Assembly: GCF_932274485.2 (NCBI RefSeq)
Contig: NC_065880.2
Location: forward strand, 76,627,730-76,691,729
From: Patella vulgata
Lineage: Eukaryota > Mollusca > Gastropoda > Patellidae
Direction: 5' to 3'
Length of the DNA: 64,000 nucleotides
Below are positions 40,880-52,905 of this stretch, in pieces. The first letter of the stretch is position 1. Each line of letters starts with the position of its first letter. The notes beneath the pieces are model-generated. The model saw only the letters and a program-made list of their open reading frames with translations, did not search any database and was not told where the DNA came from. A program made the translations under genes and the position numbers.

Positions 40880-41480
40880 TTTTGGGTTCGTCACGTCCCT
40901 TTCTTGAAAGCTCCATAGCGGATCTGTCCTAGTAATTATCTGAGTTAAAATTATATTTTAACGTGTTTAACCAGTTCTATGTGATAATTACCGACATCAA
41001 TAATATCCTTTAATTAGCGGAGAAATAAAAAATTCATAGTTATTTTAGTAATTATTAATTTTCAAATTGAATAAGTATATATATGGTGGCTGATAGTGGC
41101 CATGTTAATTCTCGCCCTTTTCATAACGCGACAACACGACATCACGACAGTATTGACGCAATAATACGACACTTTATTCTGTCGTAACATCGTGTTATTT
41201 TTGTCGTAACATCGAGATGTCGACTTGTCGGCTTAGTCTCTTTTTACAAGTCACAAAAATACAGCTGTACTCATTACCTCATATAAGTAGCAGATTAGAT
41301 CAATATAAATAAGACTAGTGATCAATATAAATAAGACTCGTGCAAAAGAAAAACGTTGATTAATGAAACGTTATAAAACGTAAAAAAACAGGTCTATAAG
41401 TGTATATTTTCTAAAACTCTTTTAATTTTGAACCTATAGGCTATTGTTCTCACATGAGCTAAGTGGTTTAGCGAATAGTA
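40880..41480. other. Intergenic, CGAC-rich words
   Basis: 41125-41235 repeats short words of the type 'CGACA', 'ACGACA', 'GTCGTAACATCG'. This resembles the arms of the palindrome at 41487 and may be an older relative of it. No gene seen. Confidence 0.4.
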
Positions 41481-41486
41481 TAGAAA

Positions 41487-41656
41487 GGGTCTTGTAGATT
41501 AAGACTATAGCGCATGTACAGTTTTAAACTTCCGAGATGACAAGTCGACAAGTCAATGATACGACAAGAAGCCAAACCGTCGTATCGTCGACTTGTCGAC
41601 TTGTCGTCTCGGAAGTTTAAACTGCACATGCGCTATAGTCTTAATCTACAAGACCC
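41487..41656. repeat. Near-perfect 170-bp palindrome
   Basis: Arms of about 75 bp: 'GGGTCTTGTAGATTAAGACT' + 'ATAGCGCATGT' at the left, 'ACATGCGCTATAGTCTTAA' + 'TCTACAAGACCC' at the right, with repeated GACAAGTCGACAAGTC-type inner words. Loop about 20 bp. Very little arm divergence, so young or kept similar by conversion. Confidence 0.85.
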
Positions 41657-41719
41657 GTTATTCCATCTTCATTGGCCTTTACCCTGAAGAAATGTAGGAC
41701 ATTAAACCCTATTTAAGAA

Positions 41720-42890
41720 GAAGTAAGAGGTAATTTAGAAAACCATGATGTGAAAGTTTTGGACATCTCAGCAAACGGAAAACTGGCATAAAAAGACCGG
41801 AAACGTAATATCCATTTGATTTTTGTGTATTTTTAAGACCTAATTATCCGCATTTATTGATTTGCCCTAAATCGTAGCATTTAACTTTAAATGCTTAATC
41901 GATTAAAAAGCAACGCTAACAAAATTGGTTCTACGGCGATGTGTGATCCGTGTACACGTGGCCGGTTTTCTCTTCACTCGATAATAGAATTATCGTTACC
42001 TCTAGACTTGAATTAATGCCACCAAGTGATCGTATTTGTCGACAAGAATTATCACCGTTACTTCACTTAACCAATTTATGTTTGATTTAATACAAATGTT
42101 TTTTTGTGTCAACATTTACTTCCCAATAATAAAATAACAAGAACATAAACTGGGCTTCTAAGTATATAATTCCTGCAGTTCCACATTACAGATAACATTA
42201 TAACCAATAACGTACCTAAAATACTTAATACTCGTCAACATATTCGACAAAATGCTCTGAGTCTACATAGACTTGTAATTAGCTCAAACCCATGTCCTCC
42301 ATTATTGCTACTGGGAAAGGGTGGACGGGCAAGGCGAAAAGAAACCTGCCCACGTTTGCTGTTGGCAAAGCACATGGCTTCCCACATTGAACCAAAGTAC
42401 GAAACTAAACAAAATCATATAGAAAGTTATTCCGTATGGTTTCGTAAAACTTAAATTAACACTTTGCTTCCGAATAATACAAGAACAGAAGCTGGGCTTA
42501 GAAGTATTTAATTCCTGCAGTTCCACATTATCAAAATTCAAGTTACAAATAACAGTATAACCAATAACGTATTATATGATGAAGTCACGGTGTGTACAAA
42601 CAAGAACGAATACTCACAGGACCCAGGTGAAAAAAAAAATGATATGATATGAATATATAATTAGAAATGAATAGGCCAGTATACATATAGCTCCGTACGG
42701 GATAATAGGAAATGCTAATGATCCATGGGGAAATGCTTTAAGCACCTTAAAGGAGGATACTACCGCAGAAAGTTGTTTTAATATGAAAAAATAACGTTAA
42801 TATTATAAAGGAAAAATATACCAATACAAACCTAATTGGCATTTAAGCATATCTGCAGCCTCGTTTTGATTAACTGGAAGCATAAACATG
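41720..42890. other. Intergenic, a 300-bp imperfect repeat
   Basis: Words 'CTGGGCTTCTAAGTATATAATTCCTGCAG' type at 42150 recur at about 42493 ('CTGGGCTTAGAAGTATTTAATTCCTGCAG' type) with the following 'TTCCACATTA' and 'ACCAATAACGTA', showing a tandem duplication of about 340 bp. No gene seen. Confidence 0.45.
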
Positions 42891-42915
42891 GTCAATTGCG
42901 TTGCTTGGGGGTGAA

Positions 42916-43703
42916 CTAATAGCACCAAACGTAAATCAGGAAGTACGGTGACAACATTACACGCACCAATCGACGATTACCCCAATTTCTACGCTGCCTA
43001 CACCATTGCCGCCTGTTTACCATGTGCTGGCGAGTTAATGGAGGCACAACACGCGGTCGTCGCACATGCAAATGGGCTGCTTGTAGCCGATTTCTAATCA
43101 TTTGGGGTGTAACTCGAATTCTTGTAACTTGATACAAGTTTACAGAAAGCCGATTGGCCGTTTGTCCTCGATTTCGCAGGACCGGTTTACGAATATATCG
43201 ATCCTGGGCTTGTGTAGTGGCTCTAGGACGACTTAAACGAGGTCTAGCATCAGCATTGTGTGTTTGTTGATACCGGTTCCACAGTCTGCTGATCACAGAC
43301 TGTGACACATAAAGCATGTTGACTACTGCTCGCTGCGTAGAACCCATTTGAAGCATGTTGAAGACGTCTCATTGTAAAATAAACGTAACACACTAAAGCA
43401 AGGATACACTAAGCAGTAAATCTTATGCAAGAACCGATAGGAAAGCAAACATGGATAGGACAAACCAGCACGCGGCAGTTTTCATCAACCCTCTTTGAAG
43501 TGTCAAATTTGACAATGAACCCCTCCCACGTGTATGGCGTTATTGCGTGTCGCATGTGCAGCTCAGTGGTTCTGTTGGGGCGATAAGTTCTTCATCTGTG
43601 ACCATACTCTCAAAGCATGTAAAGTTTCCATGACTATTTATCATATCACAACCTGCATAGGTATTAGCATTTCAATATCCCCTACTTTTTTTGAAGAGTA
43701 TAT
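42916..43703 (-). mobile_element. Tc1-type element, 5' part with transposase N-terminus
   Basis: The terminus 'CTACTTTTTTTGAAGAGTATA' lies at 43703. Downstream (minus sense) comes an open frame with TQRAVVNMLYVSQSVISRLW, then RYQQTHNADARPRLSRPRAT, RYIRKPVLRNR and RVTPQMIRNRLQAAHLHVRR: the paired-type helix-turn-helix DNA-binding domain of Tc1/mariner transposases. The catalytic half is missing, so it is a 3'-truncated copy. Confidence 0.8.
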
Positions 43704-44340
43704 ATAACCTTTTTCTCTTTCATTTTAATTGTTTATATCCATAAAGTTATTGATATTTATTTTTAATTCTATACATTTTCTGTGATATTTGTTTTTATTT
43801 ATGGATATAAATATACTTTTGTGATTTCTTATATTTTGTCTCGAATAATTAATTCACCCTATGTTTGGCGCAATATGTCCCGGTTGGAAATGATGTGGCC
43901 TAAAACCACATTTTATTCATTCATTCATTCTTTAGCATAGGACATGTATTTTATGGTTTATGTCTGATTTTTAGTGTTGCATAATGGATTTATTATCACG
44001 AAAATAAAATTATCCATTAACGATTTAATCGATGCACGAATTCTCACATGACAGTTATGAGTCTGATGTTTACATACAGTAAACTTATAATGCGATATAG
44101 CACTTACGTAAGTAGACCCATGTGATTTTGTAGTTGACATACAACATCAATAACCTTTATATATAAAAAGCAGGTTGGAGGTGAAGTGCATATAGTTTTA
44201 ATATACTGATATACTACTGTAGAATTTCCACACATTTCTTTGCCTATTGTCTAGCTAATTGAGATTAGATGGTGCTGCATGTGTAGCTAACAAAAGCCAC
44301 TTAATGACGGCCAGTGCCGGATTAGATAAAGAGAGGAACT
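43704..44340. other. Intergenic, no gene recognised
   Basis: AT-rich; a diverged stretch near 43740-43860 repeats 'TTGTTTTTATTTATGGATATAAA'-type words. Nothing else supportable. Confidence 0.4.
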
Positions 44341-44342
44341 AG

Positions 44343-44668
44343 AATGAACCGGGGTTTAACGTCCTACTGTTTTGCTTTGACTGGACTGATGAAGACAGGA
44401 TAGTGTGCTATGAGGGAAATTTTGCCCGGACAGCACCGCTACGGCCTACACTTATATCGAATTCCATCTGCCAAGCGATCGTTTACGTACACACCAATGT
44501 GTATACGGGACCTCAGTTTGTCGTTCCATCCGAACGACTAGACAACTGTCCTTGTCACGCCCTCTGTCCTTTACCACTGACAATTGGAAACCACGCTGGA
44601 TAATCCCTATGAACATTCGCGACCTCCAGGTTAGCGAGTCAGCGTCTTGCTCACTTAACCACCTTGGC
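44343..44668 (-). repeat. SINE-B, near full length
   Basis: 'CGGGGTTTAACGTCCTACTG' to 'CGAGTCAGCGTCTTGCTCAC' on the minus strand, with a small loss around 'CATACGCCATA' and before the B box. Confidence 0.8.
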
Positions 44669-44814
44669 TTGATAAAGAGAGGGTCTCGGCTTTTCCACTT
44701 ATAAGGTACCTAATAATCTCCCATTTGCACGACTAGAGAAATACACTCATTTGCATAGTGATGGGCCTCGGACCGTCCGACGTAGTTCGAGGGCTCATCG
44801 GCTCCGATTGGACA

Positions 44815-45087
44815 GAGAAAGAGAAATGGGGTTTAACGTCCACTCGACACAAACTAGGTCATTTAAGGACTAACATGGTTTAATTTTATTTCAATTATTC
44901 GCTTGCGCGTAGGGGTCTTTAGCAGTGGGAGGAAACCGAAGGACCCGGAGAAAACCCACGAGGCTGGACAGGCGACCCTACTCCTTGTCACGTACAACCG
45001 GAGAATCGAAACCACGCCAGTTGACTCAATGACAGACTTTATGGTACAGCGCGCACGTGCTAACCATTCAGCCCCCCCCCCCCCCCC
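44815..45087 (-). repeat. SINE-A, near full length
   Basis: 'GAGAAATGGGGTTTAACGTC' to 'GCTAACCATTCAGCC', ending in a long C-run. Low divergence. Confidence 0.9.
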
Positions 45088-45099
45088 GAAAAATATAAT

Positions 45100-45740
45100 A
45101 GCCTAAATCCGAGAAGAGGAAATGATCTATGAGTAGTAAGTACTGTCACGTATTAAAGATACATTAAAAAAAGATAGCAAGGGATTATAACATTTAATTT
45201 TTTATTTACAATATGCAATACTTTTTATCTTATATAAAATTCATAATATAAAATGAAAATGTAATACCCTACGATTAGACTCCAAGAAATGTGGATATGT
45301 TTGTAACTCACTGTCTATACATATGTCCACTATTGTCTATTGTAAACATAAGATATAACTGTTTTATATGTTTGGAGAGAACTTATATAGGCCTTTGCCT
45401 GTTGTTCAATCCAGTTCAGTTTACTGGATAAAATATTGTTTGTCGCGTATTATTCACTGCGATGGGGGCCCAAGAAAGCCAGTTGGTCCGAGGGTCCAGG
45501 GCTACACAGCCAGCCCCTGGCCAAGAGTAATAATCACATATATTTATAGTTTTATCTCTCAACGTTTCGAGGACAAAAATCCCTATAATAGTCCTTATCT
45601 GTAACGTCACTACAAATGTTAATTTACTGAAACAATTGTGGTTATGACAATTTGATCAACTCAGATTTCACTGTTAATTGATATTGTTTGGTGGATCCAA
45701 TTTAAAGTTGTCCTTTCGTATTTAAAAGTATATATATATC
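45100..45740. other. Intergenic, no gene recognised
   Basis: AT-rich. 45395-45440 ('CCTGTTGTTCAATCCAG' + 'TCAGTTTACTGGATAAAAT') recurs at 57840-57875, a short dispersed repeat. Frames on both strands across 45416-45610 look random. Confidence 0.4.
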
Positions 45741-45764
45741 CAACCGGTAGCTGCACTTGTTCAT

Positions 45765-46060
45765 TGAGTAAGACATTGACTCGCTAACATGGCGATCCTG
45801 TGTTGGATCCCGCTGGTTCGGACTTTCCAGTGGTGCAGAACGGGGGGGGGGGGGGCTGGCAAATGACAACGTATAGTCGTTCGGGCAGGATGAAAATCTG
45901 AGTTCCCGTATACATATTGAAGTGCACGTAAAATAAATGTAGGCTGTAGCACCGCTTTCCAGGTAAAATTACCGCATATCACACCGTATGGCGTATGTCC
46001 GTCTTCATGAGTCCAGTAGGTGCAGAATAATAAATATGACGTTAAACCCCATTTCATTTA
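45765..46060 (+). repeat. SINE-B, diverged
   Basis: 'AGTAAGACATTGACTCGCTA' head, then a G-run, 'GTTCGGGCAGGATGAAAATC' and 'GACGTTAAACCCCATTTCATTT' end. A part near 'GATCCCTTGACAGTTGG' is lost. Confidence 0.75.
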
Positions 46061-46296
46061 TGTCACTAGGATGTACGATGTAATTAATCACAATATTTAC
46101 TTTCTATTGTACAATATGTAACTAAATTAACTAATAAAGGAACAATATCCTTTATTCTCTATACAGTAGAACCACATTACATTTTTCATTTCGGTAGTGT
46201 GTTGTGGGATCCGATTTTAGTTATTCTTTCGTATTTACAAGTCGTTTGGTACTGCTCGGTTATGAAATATATCAGCATGGTTTCATCAAGAAGTGT

Positions 46297-46588
46297 GGGG
46301 GGATGGCCGAATAGTCAGCACGTGCGCGCTGTATCATAAGGCCTGTCATTGAGTCAGTTGGCGTGGTTTCGAATCCCCTGTTGTACGTAACAAGGAGTAG
46401 GGTCACCTGTCCAACCTCGTGGGTTTTCTCCGGATCCTTCAGTTTCCTCCCACTGCTAACGACCCCTACGCGCAAGCGAATTATTGAAATAAAAAATTAA
46501 AAACCATTTGTTAGTCCCGAAATGACCTAGTTTGTGTCGAGTGGACGTTAAGCCCCATCTCTCTCTCCTCTCTCTCTCTCTCTCTAGA
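46297..46588 (+). repeat. SINE-A, near full length
   Basis: 'GGGATGGCCGAATAGTCAGC' head to 'GTGGACGTTAAGCCCCATC' and a CT run. It lies directly against the left arm of the inverted duplication that starts near 46620. Confidence 0.9.
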
Positions 46589-46619
46589 AACATGCTTGTA
46601 ATTCAGGGTTTATTAGAAA

Positions 46620-47160
46620 AACAGTTATTCTGGAATTGTTCGTCTGGTATTTCAGTTTGATATAAACGGTTCCACCATAGTTTGTAGTGTAGATAATGAG
46701 CAACCACCTGTTTCGTAGCTTCCAGTTTAAAACTAACCCATCGCAACAGATGTACAGTTGACCTCGTCAAATGAAATCAGTCGAAGATTAAAACATTTCC
46801 AAAATAAGATTGGATTGGTGAATTTAAGGTGTTACTAGGTGACGGGCTAATCAACATTTTAGTCTGGATAACGCAGCAATTTATCTCTTAGAAGTAGGGT
46901 TAATTAAAACTACCGTCAGGACATTGAATGCCAAGATGATTAAATTAGATATTTCCACACTGGTTTAACGTTGTTCTGGGGTAATTGACTCAGTATTTAA
47001 TAATATCCCCCTTCTGTTTATTCACTTACAAGTAATACTTACTTACGCGGAGTAAACCACATAGCTTTAATTTAAACTATTTATATCTGAATGTCTGTCT
47101 ATCCAACAAGAACCTATATAAAGATAAAGATTCTGAAAAGAACATAAGAAAGACATAGTG
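46620..47160. repeat. Left arm of a long inverted duplication
   Basis: About 540 bp that recur inverted at 53970-54505. Shared words include 'ACTAGGTGACGGGCTAA', 'CCTCGTCAAATGAAATCAGTCG' type, 'CTTCTGTTTATTCACTTACA', 'CGCGGAGTAAACCACATAGCTTTAA' type and 'CTATCCAACAAGAACCTATA'. Estimated identity is high but not perfect; there are several small indels. Confidence 0.8.
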
Positions 47161-47169
47161 TGCAGAGAG

Positions 47170-47440
47170 GGCGGGGGGGGGGGGGGGTACGTTCACTCGA
47201 TACACACTATGACATTTCGAGACTAACATATGGTTCGATTGTATTTCAATAATTTGCTAACGCGTAGGAGTCTTAAGCAGTGGGAAGAAACCGTAGAATC
47301 CGAAGAAAACCTAAGAGGTTGGATATCCTTGTCACGTACAAGCGGAGATTCGAAACCACGCGACTTCACTCAATGACAGACCTTGTGATCAAACGCACAC
47401 GCTGTATCCATTCGGCTTCCCGCCCCAGATTTGAAATGAA
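47170..47440 (-). repeat. SINE-A, diverged
   Basis: After a G-run come 'TCACTCGATACACACTATG', 'GGGACTAACATATGGTTCGA'-type words and 'CAATGACAGACCTTGTGATC'. An older copy. Confidence 0.75.
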
Positions 47441-47489
47441 GTACCAGGTTAAACGTCAATGCGTAAGCTAAATGTCAAGCCGTACATCG

Positions 47490-47623
47490 AATATAGACTG
47501 GACTGACCAGACATTTCGACGAACAAAACTGATTTGAAATTACAATCAAAAGTTGTATAAAACGAATGTAAATCAATTTCAATGCACCCGTATTGCATTA
47601 ATATGTACATTTAGCTTCTTTAA
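47490..47623 (-). mobile_element. M1 fragment
   Basis: 'AACAAAACTGATTTGAAATTAC' through 'ACATTTAGCTTCTTTAAA' is the terminal quarter of M1 in minus sense. Confidence 0.55.
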
Positions 47624-47639
47624 AATATAAAAGTTGCAT

Positions 47640-48240
47640 AGTGTTTCACTGATGATTAATCGAAGCGTATGCATGAAAATATACTAAATCAGAAATTGCA
47701 ACCTAAAATGTGAAATAGCTATTTATTTTGGTGATAATAATATATTAATATAAGCGGTAAAACCATGACATTATAGACCTGATTTTGTTTTAATACTCTC
47801 AAATTGTGAAAATATCGGTTTTCTCAATATCATAATAAAAAAAAAACTTACTAAAAATTTCATTAAATTGAATCACTCATGGCTATACGACATGAACTTA
47901 TCTAGTAACGTGTTCATTTCTCTTACTTTAATTCAAATAATCGATTATTGTAGAGACCTAGATTCCACAAAATGTGTTGCTTATAAAAGAGGTTCATTTC
48001 ATTTTCAGAATCCAATCTCTAAAATTGAATAGGCACATTGCCAGTCGTATTCCGTTTTTTTACTAATTTGTGTTTCAACTCGGATAAATCGAAAATTTGG
48101 AATCAGAGCTTAAAATTAATTTCATTCAAACCATATTCCATACATTCTTAGCTCTGGTCGGCTAGTCATTCATGCATATAAAATGCACATGTCAAGCTTC
48201 GATGAAGATTAATTGTGCTTCTACATGCTGCCTTTGGTTG
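47640..48240. other. Intergenic, no gene recognised
   Basis: AT-rich, stops throughout; nothing recognised. Confidence 0.4.
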
Positions 48241-48250
48241 ACCTATTACA

Positions 48251-48935
48251 TACTCTTCAAGAAAGTAGGGATATCCAGAAACAATACAAAACTGCGGAAA
48301 TGCACTGCTGTTTTATTAGAGGTAACCGGTGTATGTTACTAACAGACCAATTGCCAACACCTGAATATAAACAGTTCATATGGGAGGCTTATCTGGCGGT
48401 TCCATTTCACTCGCAAAGCGGTACACTGTCAAAAGTGAAAATGGACATTTTTTATTTTTGTCTTAATAATGAGTAATTGACATTCAGCATGCTCCTAATC
48501 AACCGTCCAATCACGATTTGAAGAAATCTGAACCACTCCTCTTGCAGTTCCACGGGCAATTCTTGCAGTGTTGTCCGTTGACGAACACGTCACCCGATCA
48601 TGTCCCAGACATGCTCTATAGGGGATAGGTCAGGACTCATGACTGGCCAAGGCATACGGACAATATGGTGACGCTGGAGGTAGTCATCCACGACACGAGC
48701 GCGGTGGGCACGGGCTTTATCATCTTGAAAGACCATACGTCGACCAGCACGTTGAGCAAAAGGCAGAACTATCGGTGCCAGGATGTGGTCACGGTAATAC
48801 ACGCCAGTGACCCTTCCTTGAACAATATGCAAGTCCGTTCTGCCAGTCATGGTGATTCCTCTCCAAACCATAACAGACCCACGCCCAAATCTGTTATGCT
48901 GTCTGACAATAACGTTAGCATGACGCTCATTTACA
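48251..48935 (-). mobile_element. Tc1-type element, 3' part with transposase C-terminus (DD34E)
   Basis: The terminus 'TACTCTTCAAGAAAGTAGGG' lies at 48251. The minus-strand frame 48590-48871 reads MVWRGITMTGRTDLHIVQG, then MVFQDDKARAHRARVV, then PWPVMSPDLSPIEHVWDMIG. The second Asp of FQDD and the Glu of SPIEH are 34 residues apart, the DD34E spacing of Tc1. The first catalytic Asp and the DNA-binding domain are absent (5'-truncated). Confidence 0.85.
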
Positions 48936-48949
48936 CGCTCAACTTACAT

Positions 48950-49560
48950 ACATTGTTGAAATTTCGTCTGATTAATTTAAATAATGCATATAAATTTCGT
49001 ACAGATCGGATGATAGCTTTTGTCTATCGAGCGTTCACAAAATTGAACACAGTTAAGCAAGAGCCATAACCATAGACATAATTAATGGAATATGCCGAAA
49101 TTCAACAAGTTTCTTCGTTTCACTAATGTAAGTGACCAGATGATAACTTTTATCGTTAGAGCCTTCACGAGGTGCAACAGAGTGAAACATAGGAAAATAA
49201 CTATAGACGTAATTAACGGAAATTGCCGAAAATCAACAAGATTCTGCGTTTCACTAATCTAAATAAGGCATTTAAATTTCATACATATTGGATGATAACT
49301 TTTGTCGTTACAGCATTCACAAGGTAAAACGAAGAAACAAGGGCCATAACTCGAGACGTATTTAACGGAAATTGCTGACATTCAATAGTGGTCGTCGTTT
49401 CACTAATTTAACTGGGGCATATAAATTTCATACAGATCGGATCATAACGTTTGTCCTTAGAACATTCACAAGGTACACAAAGGACCATAACTCCAGAAGA
49501 AATTAACGGAAATTATTGAAAACAAATATCAATTTCAAAGCAATCAGATGATAAATGCGG
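48950..49560 (+). repeat. Diverged tandem repeat, about 135-bp period
   Basis: Words 'ATTTCATACAGATCGGATGATAAC' type, 'AGGGCCATAACTC', 'ATTAACGGAAATTGC' and 'GTTTCACTAATTTAA' recur four times at roughly 48980, 49130, 49265 and 49405. Related words occur nowhere else in the window. Confidence 0.7.
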
Positions 49561-50155
49561 TCTGTAGAGTGTTTACAAGAAGGAGGTGACGAAAATATGC
49601 GACCACATTTCCATGTGCGCGTATTAAAATGGAATGAAACTAGAAAAGGAAAGAACCCCGAAGAAAAATAACTTGTTGTTAAGATTCATTTCGGTAGATT
49701 ACCCGGAATAATTTTTTTAAAGGTTTTAACCAATCACATTAGGGATTATGGTCCAAACAAATTATTATGTAAACGATATTTTTTTGTGTAATTTGCTTTA
49801 GTTAATGCGACTTTAACGATGTGCGCTGTTCTCTGTTGATAGGAGATATAATGATTTAATGTAGATATGAATTACTGTTTATTTTATACACGGGTCTTAA
49901 ATAGCCATAAGATGATTAATGTTCATATGTTCTTTTCAGTCTTGTATAGTGTTTATCATTATCTAGAGTTTTTTTTTAACGATATACCCCATTAAGCAAA
50001 GACTCTATTTGTAAGTTAGAATCATAAAAATTAAATCACTGAATTATCTAAATATCCTTGAAGCAGTGTTGATGAGCACTATGTTGTTGCGTGTGGATTG
50101 ACTATGGTGTCTGCATGCCATATTTCTTTCATCCACTATTTATCTGTGGTTTCTC
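49561..50155. other. Intergenic, no gene recognised
   Basis: AT-rich, nothing recognised. Confidence 0.4.
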
Positions 50156-50159
50156 TGTG

Positions 50160-50540
50160 GTGTAGGACGAAGGGTCTGGCGGTTCCGATGGGACGAAAAA
50201 CCGAGTTCTCATGAACACATTAGCGTGCCAACTCTTATATCGAATTCCAACTGTCAAGAGATCTTTTACGTGCACGCCAATGTGTACACGGGACCTCGGT
50301 TTTTCGTCCCATCCGAACGACTAGACAACTGTCCTTGTCGGGCCCTCCGTCCTGCATCTCTGACAAGGGGGAACCACGCTGGACAATCTGGATGAAATTT
50401 CTCGGACAATGCAGGGATCGAACACCGTGATCCCGCCAGTAAAAGAACCCTTGACAGTTCCCTCATAGCACACTGCATAACGTATTCGCGACTTCTTAAG
50501 CTCTGTAGGTAGGGCGTTAAACCCTATTTCATTTCATCCA
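50160..50540. repeat. Two SINE-B copies, one inserted in the other
   Basis: A plus-strand SINE-B ('GTAGGACGAAGGGTCTGG', 'GGGACGAAAAACCGAG', 'GTGCC') is interrupted at about 50230 by a minus-strand copy ('CTCTTATATCGAATTCCAAC' to 'GGGATCGAACACCGTGATCC'). It resumes at about 50438 with 'AGTAAAAGAACCCTTGACAG' and the 'TTAAACCCTATTTCATTTC' end. Confidence 0.75.
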
Positions 50541-50544
50541 CTAC

Positions 50545-51060
50545 AACAACAACGTAAAATATGTCGCTTTGGAAACAAACACTGGAGGGTAGTTCGACCC
50601 AACCCCGACCTACCCACGCACATCCGGACGATATTGTCCAGTAGAGTATGTATACTTATTTATCGAATTAAGAGGTGGATTTCACAGAACTTTAAAATGA
50701 GAACAGATTTAAATTCTTAATAAATCATTTGTAATGTCTATTGCCCTAGGAGTGATTATTATCGTCTATATTTGGGACAAGACGTCTGAAGTTACCTATT
50801 GGGATATAATCCAAATAACTGGTCAATAATAGCTCATTATAATGTTCTACAGACGATTAATTGGGGTTTCAAGAAACAGTATTCTGACAGTCACCAATTT
50901 CTACCAATCTTATCCATAGACTTGATTATCACCCTAATACTCATAATTATAATATCATTGATAAGCATACGATTGCCGTCTTTATACAAAATTCACTAAA
51001 ACTGGGTTTAAAGGTATTTTTCAATGACAGTCGTCATCCGCAATGGGTAATCATCTATTG
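50545..51060. other. Intergenic, no gene recognised
   Basis: Unique AT-rich sequence; the frame at 50799-50999 has a hydrophobic end but no start, splice or domain support. Confidence 0.35.
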
Positions 51061-51087
51061 GAGAATATTAAAATGGCCCGGAAATTA

Positions 51088-51412
51088 AATGGGGATTAAC
51101 GTCTGACTTTTCTGCACCGACTGAGCCAATGAAGACGGACATACGGCATGCAGGTCTACTCTTATTTCGAATACCAACTGCCAAGGTTTATTTTACGTGC
51201 ACGTCAATGTGTAAACGGGATCTAGGTTTTTCGTCCCATCCGAACTATACTATACGTTGTCCATTGCCAGGCCCTTCGTACTACACAAATGATAAGTGGG
51301 GACCACGCCGGAAAATCCCGATTAACTTTCAGGCCAACGCAGGGATCGAACACGGAACCTCCAGCTTAGCGAGCCAACGTTTTACTGCAACACCGTGGCT
51401 TCCCAGATTGCA
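51088..51412 (-). repeat. SINE-B, diverged
   Basis: 'ATGGGGATTAACGTCTGAC' to 'GCGAGCCAACGTTTTACTGC'. It lacks the 'GTGTGCTATGAGGGAAATTT' section. Confidence 0.8.
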
Positions 51413-51575
51413 GAGAAAGAATATATTTGTTGGCAACATTTCAAACACACATTAGAATAACAACAAAAACAGAATACTCTTGGTAATATGCATATTCCAT
51501 TTGGGATAATCGATTTAGAAAATTAAATGACTTTCGAACCCCTTTTTAAGAAACACATGTTGTCGAATCTATATC

Positions 51576-51947
51576 GGGGGATCACGTGGCTAAGTGGGTG
51601 AGACGCTGGCTCGCTAGCCTGGAGGTCAGGTGTTAGATCCCTTTATTGGCCGAGAAAGTTCATCCAGATTTTCCGGCGTGGTTTCCCCTTGTCAGTGATG
51701 CAGGACAGGGGGCCTGGCAAGGACAGCTGTCTAGTCGTTTGGATGGGACGAAAAACCGAGGTCCCGTGTACATATTTGCGTGCACGTAAAAGATCCCTTG
51801 GCAGTTGGAATTCGATATAAGAGTAGGCCGTAGTGCCGCTGCCCGGGCAAAATTTCCCTCACAGCACACTGTATGGCGTATGCCCGTCTTCATTAGCCCA
51901 GTTTAGGAGCAGAACAGTAGGAGGTTAAACCCCATTTCATTTCATTT
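51576..51947 (+). repeat. SINE-B, full length with target-site duplication
   Basis: From 'GGGGGATCACGTGGCTAAGT' to 'CCATTTCATTTCATT'. TCGAATCTATATC stands on both sides (51563-51575, 51948-51960), a 13-bp duplication. A good reference copy for the family. Confidence 0.95.
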
Positions 51948-52344
51948 CGAATCTATATCTCTACAACAATCGAATATTTGAATTAAAGTAGGGGAAATAA
52001 AGTGTTACTGGATAAGTTCTTGTTGAATAGCCGGGAATGGTTCAATTTAATAACAGGATTAGAATCTTTTAAAAACAAATTAATCAGGCAATCTGATATT
52101 TTTAAATTATTTAAAAAAGTATCGAGGTCGTAGGTTTATCCCTTAAATTAATACCGCCCCGTAGAGAAATGGCTATTTCAAATTTTGTTACAATTTTAAT
52201 TTAGGATATTTTCATGCCTGTACTTAAATTATAAATGAAATAAAAGGAATATACGACAAGAGTTATATGCTATAGCGGCGTCTGTGCCCGTTAGTAAAAC
52301 ACTGCTCAAATTTTGATATTTTAAACTATATAGTCACGAGACAA

Positions 52345-52605
52345 AAAGACAGAAATTGGGTTTAACGTTCACTCAACAAAGACGATGTCCTTTCGCAACT
52401 AACATGGTGCACTTTTATTTCAATAATTCGCTTGTGCGTATGAGAGGAAAAAGAAGGATCCGAATAAAACCCACGAGATTAGGCAGGTGACCCTACTTAT
52501 TGTCACATACAAGTGTGGGATCCAAACCACGCCACTTGACACATTAATAGGCCTTATGATCTAAAACGCACGCGTTATACCACTCGACCACCAAACCCCC
52601 GTATA
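52345..52605 (-). repeat. SINE-A, diverged
   Basis: 'AATTGGGTTTAACGTTCACTC' to 'CGTTATACCACTCGACCACC'. Older copy with several losses. Confidence 0.75.
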
Positions 52606-52684
52606 TAGTAGTCGATCTACCAGTGCGTTAATCAAAATACCAGCGAAACACGTCTCTCAATTTAACAATTTAGCGGTGGTGGCC

Positions 52685-52905
52685 AGGTGGGGTGCCTCAG
52701 TAAGACGCTGGCTCACTAGGTTGGACGTCGCCGGTTCCCTCAATGTACACATTGACCTGCACGTAAAAGAACCCCTGATTGTTGGGATTCGATATAAGTG
52801 TAGGCCGTAATGTCGCTGTCGGGACAAGATTCCCTCATCACACTGTATGGCGTATGTCCGTCTTCATTAGCCCAGTCGGTGCAGAAATGTAGGACGTCAT
52901 ATGAT
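52685..52905 (+). repeat. SINE-B with an internal deletion
   Basis: Head 'TGCCTCAGTAAGACGCTGGC' jumps to 'CAATGTACACATTGACCTGC', skipping the first third of the body, then continues to 'GCAGAAATGTAGGACGT'. Confidence 0.75.

Noticed and set aside
44903-45106. Frames with the word MRVGVFSSGRKPKDPEKTH (also at 46272)
   Set aside because: Translation of SINE-A; not a gene.
42916-48935. One Tc1 element interrupted by 5 kb
   Set aside because: On the minus strand the N-terminal half should lie at higher coordinates than the C-terminal half, but it lies lower; two separate fragments.
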